A DNA stretch of 29,199 nt, taken from positions 1-29,199 of the forward strand of contig NZ_CAKVMR010000027.1 of assembly GCF_934772795.1 (NCBI RefSeq), in the 5' to 3' direction. A model generated the notes under the pieces. It was given only the letters and a program-made list of their open reading frames with translations, had not been told where the DNA came from and ran no database searches. The translations under genes and the position numbers were made by a program. Origin of the DNA: an uncultured Holdemanella sp. Its GTDB lineage: Bacteria > Bacillota_I > Bacilli_A > Erysipelotrichales > Erysipelotrichaceae. This document shows, piece by piece, positions 22,598-29,199 of this stretch. Each line of letters starts with the position of its first letter. Within the stretch, counting starts at the first letter, position 1.

Positions 22598-22828
22598 ACA
22601 GTAGTAAAAAGACGCATCCCATTGATTAGGATATAAAGCGGATATTAAAAGTGTATAACAGATAATATAAATTGATTTCACGACAAATGGCTTTGTTTCG
22701 AGTATAATTTATAAATTCATTTTGAAACACCCGGCTGCCAATCATATTATATGTATGTCTCTATATAGAATGTGAAGTATCCATTTGGGAAGTGTGTCTT
22801 AGTGTAAAAATCTATACAGGAGGATAAT
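22598..22828 (+). other. Long untranslated leader of the mgl operon
   Basis: From the predicted start of transcription to the mglB ATG there are about 220 bases without a gene. It holds a possible internal -10 (TATAAT 22703-22708), small palindromes (CATATTATATG and TCTATATAG), and AGGAGGATAAT as the ribosome binding site. No terminator-type hairpin or known riboswitch core was recognised. The stretch 22352-22560 before the promoter is AT-rich and shows nothing else. Confidence 0.45.
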
Positions 22829-24088
22829 ATGAACAAAAGATTTTTAACAATTGCTGCAGCTTTATCTATGGGTGTTGCATTAACTGCTTGTAGCAGTGGA
22901 GGAGATGAAGGAAAAACTGGTGGTTCTAGTGTTGCGAACGCTGATAAACCATTGGTATGGTATAACCGTCAACCTTCAAACAGTTCAACTGGTGAATTAG
23001 ATATGGATGCATTAAACTTCAACAAAGATACTTATTATGTTGGTTTCGATGCAAATCAAGGTGCTGAACTTCAAGGTCAAATGATTAAAGATTATATCGA
23101 AAAGAATATCGATACATTAGATCGTAACGGAGATGGCGTTATCGGTTACGTATTAGCTATTGGTGATGTTGGTCACAATGACTCTATTGCTCGTACAAGA
23201 GGTGTTCGTAAAGCATTAGGTACAGCTGTTGAAAAAGATGGCGAAGTTGTAAGTGATCCAGCTGGAATCAATACTGATGGTTCTTCTAAGAACGTTCAAG
23301 ATGGTTCATTAGAAATTAACGGAAAAACTTATACAGTAAGAGAACTTGCTTCTCAAGAAATGAAAAACTCTTCAGGTGCAACATGGGATGCTGCAACTGC
23401 AGGTAATACAATCGGTACATGGACTGCTTCATTCGGTGAAGAAGTTGACGTTGTAGCTTCTAACAATGATGGTATGGGTATGTCAATGTTCAATGCATGG
23501 TCAAAAGAAAATAAAGTTCCTACATTTGGATACGATGCTAACTCAGATGCAGTTGCTGCAATCGCTGAAGGATATGGTGGAACAATTTCTCAACATGCTG
23601 ACGTTCAAGCTTATTTAACATTAAGAGTATTACGTAATGCTTTAGATGGTGTTGATATCGATACAGGTATCGGTACAGAAGATGATGCAGGAAACGTATT
23701 AAGTGATGATGTATTCACATACAATGCTGATCAACGTTCTTACTATGCATTAAACGTTGCTGTTACTGGTGACAACTATAAAGATTTCTTAGATTCAACA
23801 GTTACTTATGCTCCAGTTTCTAATCAATTAGATGAAAAAGACCACGCTAAGAAGAGCGTTTGGTTAAATATCTACAATGCTTCTGACAACTTCTTAAGTT
23901 CAACTTACCAACCATTATTAGAAAAATATGATGACTTATTGAATTTAGATGTTGAATACATTGGTGGAGATGGACAAACTGAATCTAACATCACAAACCG
24001 TTTAGGAAACCCAGACAAATATGATGCATTCGCAATTAACATGGTTAAGACTGACAATGCAGCTTCTTACACAGGAATCCTTAAATAA
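22829..24088 (+). CDS. mglB: Galactose/glucose-type ABC substrate-binding lipoprotein (MglB)
   Basis: A 419-residue lipoprotein that binds a pyranose sugar outside the cell. Signal peptide with lipobox ALTAC, Cys21. The periplasmic-binding type-1 domain follows. The loop DRNGDGVIGY (98-107) is an EF-hand-like calcium site of the MglB type, and IASNND-like SNNDGMGMSMFNAW and TFGYDANSDAV form the ligand cleft. It is longer than E. coli MglB because of inserted segments. Codon use here favours C-ending codons (AAC, TTC, ATC) more than in neighbouring operons, which is typical of high expression. Followed by a hairpin, then mglA and mglC. Confidence 0.9.
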   Translation: MNKRFLTIAAALSMGVALTACSSGGDEGKTGGSSVANADKPLVWYNRQPSNSSTGELDMDALNFNKDTYYVGFDANQGAELQGQMIKDYIEKNIDTLDRNGDGVIGYVLAIGDVGHNDSIARTRGVRKALGTAVEKDGEVVSDPAGINTDGSSKNVQDGSLEINGKTYTVRELASQEMKNSSGATWDAATAGNTIGTWTASFGEEVDVVASNNDGMGMSMFNAWSKENKVPTFGYDANSDAVAAIAEGYGGTISQHADVQAYLTLRVLRNALDGVDIDTGIGTEDDAGNVLSDDVFTYNADQRSYYALNVAVTGDNYKDFLDSTVTYAPVSNQLDEKDHAKKSVWLNIYNASDNFLSSTYQPLLEKYDDLLNLDVEYIGGDGQTESNITNRLGNPDKYDAFAINMVKTDNAASYTGILK

Positions 24089-24117
24089 ATAATTCAATAA
24101 AACACAGGATTAAACTT

Positions 24118-24145
24118 ATTAGGGAGAAATTATTTTCTCCCTAAT
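24118..24145 (+). terminator. Intercistronic hairpin between mglB and mglA
   Basis: ATTAGGGAGAAA (24118-24129) pairs perfectly with TTTCTCCCTAAT (24134-24145), loop TTAT. There is no good T tract. Such a hairpin usually protects the 3' end of the binding-protein message and lets only part of transcription into the transporter genes. Confidence 0.75.
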
Positions 24146-24182
24146 GTTATTTAAATAGTAGTAAAAAAATAGGAGAGATTTT

Positions 24183-25691
24183 ATGGCAGATAAGAATGAA
24201 GAATTAGTCTTATCTATACGCGGAATGAGTAAGTCTTTTGGACGTAACCGTGTTTTGGATCACATTAGTTTAGATTTAAAACCAGGCACAGTTATGGGGC
24301 TTATGGGAGAAAATGGTGCTGGTAAATCAACAATGATGAAATGTCTATTTGGGACATATCAAAGAGATGAAGGTACAATTTTTTTAGAAGGAAAAGAAAT
24401 TAATTTTTCTGGACCAAAGGAAGCACTTGAAAATGGTATAGCCATGGTGCACCAGGAATTAAATCAATGTCTTGAAAGAAATGTTAAAGACAATTTGTTC
24501 TTGGGTCGTTATCCTACTAATTCTTTTGGCGTAGTAGATGAAGATCGAATGAAAAAGAAATCATCTGAGCTTTTTAGAAAGCTTGGTATGACAGTTAACT
24601 TAGATCAACCAATGCGAAATATGTCTGTATCACAAAGACAGATGTGTGAAATTGCCAGAGCTATTTCATATAACTCAAAGGTTATCGTACTTGATGAACC
24701 AACATCTTCTTTGATGACACAAGAGGTTAATAAATTATTTGATATGATGCGTATGCTAAAAAAACAAGGCATTTCGCTAATTTATATTTCTCATAAAATG
24801 GATGAAATCTTTGAAATTTGCGATGAAGTATCGGTTCTACGAGATGGTAAGATGGTTATGACAAAACCTACTTCTGAAACCAACATGAATGAATTGATTG
24901 CAGCCATGGTAGGTCGTTCATTGGATAACCGATTCCCACCTGTTGATAATGTTCCTGGAGAACCGTTGTTATCTATTCAACATGTATCAACAAAATATGA
25001 GCCATACTTAAAAGATATTACATTTGACGTTAAAAAAGGTGAGATTTTCGGTCTATACGGTTTAGTAGGTGCAGGTCGTACAGAGTTACTAGAAACAATC
25101 TTTGGTATTCGTACAAGAGCATCAGGTCGTGTTTATTTTGACAATAAGTTAATGAACTTTAATAGTGCTAAAGAAGCGATTGAACATGGTTTTGCGCTAA
25201 TTACTGAAGAGCGTAAAGCGAATGGTTTGTTCTTGAAATGTGATTTAACATTCAATACAACAATTGCGAATTTACCTACTTATATGAATAAGGTAGCACT
25301 TTCTGATAATAAGATGGTTCAAGCTACTAATAAAGAAATCAAGACCATGAGAACTAAGTGTATGGGACCAAATGATGCGATTACAAGTCTATCTGGTGGT
25401 AACCAGCAAAAAGTTATCTTCGGTAAATGGTTAGAGAGATCACCAAATGTATTCATGATGGATGAACCTACACGTGGTATTGACGTAGGTGCTAAATATG
25501 AAATTTACGAATTGATCATCAAAATGGCTAAACAAGGAAAAACAATTATTGTAGTTTCAAGTGAAATGCCAGAAATCTTAGGTATCACAAACCGTATTGG
25601 CGTTATGTCAAATGGACGCTTAGCAGGTATTGTAAATACAAAAGATACTAACCAGGAAGAGTTGTTGAGACTCAGTGCAAAATACCTATAA
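24183..25691 (+). CDS. mglA: Sugar ABC transporter ATP-binding protein (MglA)
   Basis: A 502-residue protein with two fused ABC ATPase domains, typical of the CUT2 family. Domain 1 has Walker A GENGAGKST (42-50), a degenerate signature MSVSQRQM and Walker B VLDEPTSSL. Domain 2 has the degenerate Walker A GLVGAGRTE, signature LSGGNQQKV and Walker B MDEPTRGIDVG. The degenerate second site is normal for this family. AGGAGAG precedes ATG 24183. The mglC gene follows after 11 bases. Acts at the inner face of the membrane with MglC. Confidence 0.94.
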   Translation: MADKNEELVLSIRGMSKSFGRNRVLDHISLDLKPGTVMGLMGENGAGKSTMMKCLFGTYQRDEGTIFLEGKEINFSGPKEALENGIAMVHQELNQCLERNVKDNLFLGRYPTNSFGVVDEDRMKKKSSELFRKLGMTVNLDQPMRNMSVSQRQMCEIARAISYNSKVIVLDEPTSSLMTQEVNKLFDMMRMLKKQGISLIYISHKMDEIFEICDEVSVLRDGKMVMTKPTSETNMNELIAAMVGRSLDNRFPPVDNVPGEPLLSIQHVSTKYEPYLKDITFDVKKGEIFGLYGLVGAGRTELLETIFGIRTRASGRVYFDNKLMNFNSAKEAIEHGFALITEERKANGLFLKCDLTFNTTIANLPTYMNKVALSDNKMVQATNKEIKTMRTKCMGPNDAITSLSGGNQQKVIFGKWLERSPNVFMMDEPTRGIDVGAKYEIYELIIKMAKQGKTIIVVSSEMPEILGITNRIGVMSNGRLAGIVNTKDTNQEELLRLSAKYL

Positions 25692-25702
25692 AGGAGATAA
25701 TT

Positions 25703-27361
25703 ATGACAAATACAGTTACAAATATTCTTAGTCGTGATGAAGAGCTTGCACTACGTAAACCTATTGAGGATTATGTTGGAAAAATCCAAGCTGAAATTGA
25801 TGAACTAAGAGAAGAAGGAACAAATAAAGTCTTGGAATATTCAGAAGAAATCGAGGCTTTAAAAAGAGATAAAATTTATACTAAAAGCGAGAAGGAAGCT
25901 CGTCTTTCAGAATTAAACAGCAAATTACAAAAAGCTAAAGAAATCGAAGCTAAAAATAAACAGCCAATTAGTGAAAAGGTTGCTCAAGCTGAAAAATATT
26001 TAAAAGATCACTATCAAACAGATTACTACAACAAAGTTGTTGAAAGTAATAAGTATGAAGTTCAAAAAGCTAAGGCAGATTATGATAAAAAATTAAAAGA
26101 CTTAGAAAAAGAACATAAAGATATTTTATCAGGTCTTAGTGACAAAGAAGAAATCAAGGAAGAAAACTTCATTTATAAGAACCGTATGTTTGATGCAAAA
26201 CTTGAATATACTAAAAATATGCAAGAGGCAAAAGACCGCAAACATGATGCGTTCACATTTGAATATCACTTAATCGATTTATTGAAAATGTCTAACTTCT
26301 CATTTGCAGAAAAACAAGCTCAAAAAATCGAGAACTACAAATATTCATTTAATACACGTGATTTCTTATTGAAAAACGGTTTATATATTGCGATTATTTT
26401 TGTATTCATTTTCTTATGTATCATTACACCAATTAAAAAGAATGGATTACAACTTCTTACTGTCAACAACATCTTGAGTATTATGCAACAAGCATCACCA
26501 AGAATGTTCTTAGCATTAGGTGTAGCCGGATTAATCATGTTAGCTGGTACCGACTTGTCTGTTGGACGTATGGTTGGTATGGGTATGACAGCCGCTACAA
26601 TTATCATGCACAATGGTCCTAATACTGGTTCAGTATTTGGTAAAGTATTTGACTTCTCAACTATGCCAGTTGGTGGAAGAATTCTTTTAGCTTTAGTTGT
26701 TTGTGTTGTGTTATGTACATTGTTTACAACAATTGCTGGTTTCTTTGCAGCTAGATTTAAGATGCACCCATTCATTTCAACAATGGCTAACATGTTAGTT
26801 ATCTTTGGTTTAGTAACTTATTCAACAAAAGGTGTTTCTTTTGGTGGTATTGATCAATCAATTCCAGGAAAGATCATTCCTAAGGTTGGTGGCTTCCCAA
26901 CAATTATTTTGTGGGCTATAGCTGCAGTTGCGATTGTTTGGTTTATTTGGAATAAAACAAAATTCGGTAAAAACTTATATGCCGTAGGTGGAAACCCAGA
27001 AGCTGCATCTGTATCTGGTATTTCAGTATTTAAGGTAACTGTTGGTGCCTTCATGATGGCCGGTATCTTATACGGATTTGGTTCATGGTTAGAATGTATT
27101 CGTATGATTGGTTCTGGTTCAGCTGCTTATGGACAAGGATGGGAAATGGATGCGATCGCTGCCTGCGTAGTTGGTGGTATTTCATTTACTGGTGGTATCG
27201 GTAAAATTTCTGGTGTAGTAGTCGGTGTATTGATCTTTACTGCATTAACTTATTCATTAACAATTTTAGGTATCGATACAAACTTACAGTTCGTATTCTC
27301 AGGAATTATCATTCTTATCGCCGTAACTCTTGACTGCTTGAAATACGTACGTAAAAACTAA
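25703..27361 (+). CDS. mglC: Sugar ABC permease MglC with N-terminal coiled coil
   Basis: A 552-residue CUT2 permease, against about 336 residues for E. coli MglC. Residues ~225-552 are the normal permease: LYIAIIFVFIFLCIITP as first helix, then IALGVAGLIM-like LALGVAGLIMLAGTDLSVGRMVGMG and the NPEAASVSGI coupling segment. The first ~220 residues are charged and helical (EIDELREEG, ARLSELNSKLQKAKEIEAKN, YDKKLKDLEKEHKD), a cytoplasmic coiled coil with no signal peptide. There is no frame break and no internal start with a good ribosome binding site at the junction. AAGGAGATAATT precedes ATG 25703, so the long form appears real. The role of the extension is unknown. Confidence 0.9.
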   Translation: MTNTVTNILSRDEELALRKPIEDYVGKIQAEIDELREEGTNKVLEYSEEIEALKRDKIYTKSEKEARLSELNSKLQKAKEIEAKNKQPISEKVAQAEKYLKDHYQTDYYNKVVESNKYEVQKAKADYDKKLKDLEKEHKDILSGLSDKEEIKEENFIYKNRMFDAKLEYTKNMQEAKDRKHDAFTFEYHLIDLLKMSNFSFAEKQAQKIENYKYSFNTRDFLLKNGLYIAIIFVFIFLCIITPIKKNGLQLLTVNNILSIMQQASPRMFLALGVAGLIMLAGTDLSVGRMVGMGMTAATIIMHNGPNTGSVFGKVFDFSTMPVGGRILLALVVCVVLCTLFTTIAGFFAARFKMHPFISTMANMLVIFGLVTYSTKGVSFGGIDQSIPGKIIPKVGGFPTIILWAIAAVAIVWFIWNKTKFGKNLYAVGGNPEAASVSGISVFKVTVGAFMMAGILYGFGSWLECIRMIGSGSAAYGQGWEMDAIAACVVGGISFTGGIGKISGVVVGVLIFTALTYSLTILGIDTNLQFVFSGIIILIAVTLDCLKYVRKN

Positions 27362-27384
27362 TTAAACAAAAACATGATAAATTC

Positions 27385-27415
27385 AAATGGACTCAGTAAA
27401 CTGGGTCCATTTTCA
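27385..27415 (+). terminator. Terminator of the mgl operon
   Basis: AAATGGACTCAG (27385-27396) pairs with CTGGGTCCATTT (27401-27412), one G-T pair, loop TAAA, then TTTTC. Confidence 0.75.
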
Positions 27416-27421
27416 TGTAAA

Positions 27422-27454
27422 AAGTGGTTAAATTCTTAAGAACTTTAACCACTT
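27422..27454 (-). terminator. Hairpin after the sigma-54 gene
   Basis: AAGTGGTTAAA (27422-27432) pairs perfectly with TTTAACCACTT (27444-27454). It lies directly after the sigma-54 stop on the minus strand and between convergent genes, so it can serve as a bidirectional terminator. Confidence 0.6.
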
Positions 27455-27458
27455 AATT

Positions 27459-28646
27459 TTACATAGACTTTCTTTTTGATGCGCACGGAATTAGTAACTG
27501 CTCACGATATTTTGTGATGGCTCTTCTAGAAATGTTGATTTTTTCTTTAGCTAAGGCTTTCTTGATACTTTCATCACTCAAGGGTTTTGTTTTGTCTTCC
27601 AATTGAATTAAATATTTAATTCTTTGTTTGATCTGTTCGGATGTAATTTTTTTAAATCCAGTATGACAGAACAAGTGCTTGATTGGATAATACTTGTTGT
27701 TGAATTCAAAACCTTTTTGATTGATAGCTCTCGATATAGTAGAGGCATGTAATCCACACTCTTTAGCTACCATTTCTAGTGTACAGTAATTCAATGGACT
27801 ATTTGAAATGAAGAAATCCTTTTGAATATGGCATAGTGTATCCATGATTTGAAGAAGTGTCATATTTCTTTTTTGAACTGTATTTAAAAGTTGTTTAGCC
27901 TCATTTCTTAGGGCTCTTAATTCTTTAGTAAGATTATTCATATCATCGAATTGAATGGAATAGTTTTGGTTGATCCATTCAAAATGAAATTCACCATCAT
28001 ACATAACTTTGATTTCTGCTTGTAAGATGGGTGCATCTGTAGAATAGTTTGCGGCAGGCTTAGGATTGAGTGTTTGAATGAAATGGAATCCCTCATCGAT
28101 TTCATCTAACGTAAGATCAGTTTCGTGCATAATATTTTCATAATTGTGTTGTGCTAGATCTTCAAGATAATCACATAAAATAGTCCCTGTTTCACTAGCT
28201 GGATTTTCACTAAGCTCACATTGTACTCTTAAAGATTCTTTTAGATTTCTACAAAAACATCCATATGGCTCTGTTCTTTGAAGAATGTAGATGGCTTGTT
28301 GTAGTTGTTTTTCAGAATAATAAGAGATGGATGGAGTTGTTTTAAAATAGCCATTGGAATCTAATTGACTAATTAAATATTGATATAGATCTTCAGGGAT
28401 TGTTTGATTTGTACTTTTAAGCTCAGCTTCAATTTTGTCATATAAACTTTGTGTAGAATGATCATATTCAAGGAATGCATCTGCCTCAGCCGTATATGTT
28501 AAAAATGGGTTTGTCTGCGATTGCTTGAATAAGTATTCTTTTAAGTCTTTTGTATTATAAGAAAGGATTTTAAGACTTTGTTCCTTTTGCGAATTAAAGG
28601 CTTGTTTGATTTTGAGTTCAGGCTTGATTGTGATATTTTGTTTCAT
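27459..28646 (-). CDS. rpoN: RNA polymerase sigma-54 factor
   Basis: A 395-residue sigma-54, somewhat short for the family. Region I opens MKQNITIKPELKIKQAFNSQ and is followed by LLKILSYN-like helices and NPFL. The core-binding domain (about 95-230) includes LISQLDSNGYF and LNPKPAANYST. The DNA-binding end has the helix-turn-helix MVAKECGLHASTISRAINQKGFEFNNKYYPIK and an RpoN box SRRAITKYREQL (~372-384), in place of the consensus ARRTVAKYREML. The key residues RR, KYRE remain. It needs an activator ATPase, which is not in this window. In Firmicutes such activators often control PTS operons. It is a single-gene minus-strand unit. Confidence 0.93.
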   Translation of the reverse strand: MKQNITIKPELKIKQAFNSQKEQSLKILSYNTKDLKEYLFKQSQTNPFLTYTAEADAFLEYDHSTQSLYDKIEAELKSTNQTIPEDLYQYLISQLDSNGYFKTTPSISYYSEKQLQQAIYILQRTEPYGCFCRNLKESLRVQCELSENPASETGTILCDYLEDLAQHNYENIMHETDLTLDEIDEGFHFIQTLNPKPAANYSTDAPILQAEIKVMYDGEFHFEWINQNYSIQFDDMNNLTKELRALRNEAKQLLNTVQKRNMTLLQIMDTLCHIQKDFFISNSPLNYCTLEMVAKECGLHASTISRAINQKGFEFNNKYYPIKHLFCHTGFKKITSEQIKQRIKYLIQLEDKTKPLSDESIKKALAKEKINISRRAITKYREQLLIPCASKRKSM

Positions 28647-28774
28647 GGTTAAACTATATCATTCTTTTTGAAAAGTTGATATAATTAAAGATAATAGTAA
28701 GGATCCATTCTTGGACCAATCATTTTCTTCTTAGTATATTTATTAATTTGGATTTTACTGTTGAAGTCAGAACG
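28647..28774. other. Intergenic stretch between rpoN and the IS605-type element
   Basis: AT-rich sequence. GGATCCATTCTTGGACC contains a short inverted repeat (GGATCC palindrome and TTGGACC). Nothing further was recognised, and no sigma-54 -24/-12 promoter was found. Confidence 0.35.
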
Positions 28775-28794
28775 CTCGTGACTTTGGTCATGAG
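28775..28794 (+). repeat. Hairpin near the left end of the IS605-type element
   Basis: CTCGTGAC (28775-28782) pairs with GTCATGAG (28787-28794), one G-T pair, loop TTTG. Position (upstream of a tnpB-like gene) suits a subterminal palindrome of the IS200/IS605 type, but no TnpA or right end is visible to confirm it. Confidence 0.4.
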
Positions 28795-28842
28795 ATGAAT
28801 GACGTATGTAACAGTTTTTCAACAGTTTCTATACGGGAACCA

Positions 28843-28851
28843 TGTTATAAT
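28843..28851 (+). promoter_or_regulatory. Extended -10 promoter of the tnpB-like gene
   Basis: TGTTATAAT: an extended TGn plus perfect TATAAT (28846-28851). It ends 28 bases before the ATG. The -35 region is poor. Confidence 0.5.
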
Positions 28852-28879
28852 ATATATGTAGAGAAAAGGAGATTTCGAT

Positions 28880-29199
28880 ATGTATACAGTACGTTTTCAA
28901 TTGGAACTAAGTGGATCTGAGAAACGTTTTTTGTCGAAGTCTTTTTTCTATGCGAACCAGATGCATAACCAGTTGGTTCGATATGCTACAAATCGATTGA
29001 ATGCTTTATTTCATGATACAGAATATGTGGATGCACGCAAAGCTTATGGAAAAGCTGACTTTTCTAAAAAGAAAGGTTCTGAACTGTCAGCTTCTGAAAA
29101 AAAGAAGAAAAAAGAATTGTCAAATATCATGTGTATTAAACAAAAAGAGTATAATCTCACGAAGACTTCTTTGTGTAAGTTTGTATCCAAAGAACAAAA
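28880..29199 (+). CDS. TnpB-like (IS605 OrfB) protein, N-terminal part
   Basis: AAAAGGAG lies about 8 bases before ATG 28880, and the frame stays open to the window edge (106 codons). The start MYTVRFQLELSGSEKRFLSK, then the segments FFYANQMHNQLVRYATNRL and ALFHDTEYVDARKAYG, resemble the N-terminal domain of IS605 OrfB/TnpB-type proteins of gut Firmicutes. These are RNA-guided nucleases related to Cas12. A lysine-rich linker (SEKKKKKELSN) follows. The RuvC catalytic part lies outside the window, so activity cannot be judged. No tnpA gene is seen on the left side. Confidence 0.6.
   Translation, partial: MYTVRFQLELSGSEKRFLSKSFFYANQMHNQLVRYATNRLNALFHDTEYVDARKAYGKADFSKKKGSELSASEKKKKKELSNIMCIKQKEYNLTKTSLCKFVSKEQ

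Noticed and set aside
26335..26793. 152-codon open frame on the minus strand
   Set aside because: It is antisense to the hydrophobic MglC core, where low-complexity codons leave the reverse frame open.
1..29199. CRISPR arrays, rRNA genes, prophage structural genes
   Set aside because: No regularly spaced repeats, rRNA-like blocks or phage morphogenesis genes were seen.

Overview
The window is AT-rich, densely packed bacterial DNA. It suggests a low-GC Gram-positive gut anaerobe, most likely of the Erysipelotrichia type. The supporting features are strong AGGAGG-type ribosome binding sites, Rho-independent terminators, a T-box leader, lipoprotein-anchored ABC binding proteins, a cre-like site and an Rpn-type nuclease. 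The genus cannot be fixed from the sequence.

Layout. 1-5480: one tightly overlapping carbohydrate operon with an esterase, GH1 6-phospho-beta-glucosidase, histidine phosphatase, ROK sugar kinase, two tandem PTS EIIB proteins and a HAD phosphatase. Its start lies left of the window. 5481-5610: terminator and a possible tiny transcript. 5611-7411 (minus): Eis-like GNAT, small membrane protein and YigZ. 7640-8950: an rpn nuclease gene with a well-formed internal ribosome binding site, a separate duplicate of its C-terminal segment, and a decayed third copy. 9039-13741: iron alcohol dehydrogenase, class-3 aldehyde dehydrogenase, an unknown protein, an ACT protein and a DUF711 protein. 13874-14233: lone HPt protein. 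14284-17912: T-box leader (probable arginine specifier CGT), a short arginine-rich leader ORF, a three-gene polar amino-acid ABC transporter and an aminotransferase. 17942-19117: lipoprotein and metallophosphoesterase. 19089-20706: promoter/operator, GntR regulator and ROK protein. 20742-22106: MATE exporter. 22208-22283 (minus): tRNA-Glu. 22568-27361: cre-controlled mglBAC sugar ABC operon whose permease carries a ~220-residue N-terminal coiled coil. 27459-28646 (minus): sigma-54. 28775-29199: left part of an IS605-type tnpB-like element, cut by the window edge.

How it fits together. Two sugar systems (phospho-beta-glucosides; galactose/glucose by ABC) share ROK-family kinases, and the second is under carbon catabolite control. 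The amino-acid operon appears to be regulated by uncharged tRNA-Arg. The most unusual locus is the rpn region. The gene looks able to make both the full nuclease and its C-terminal fragment (the RpnL/RpnS arrangement described for E. coli rpn genes), and the fragment has also been copied out as a free-standing ORF under apparent protein-level constraint.
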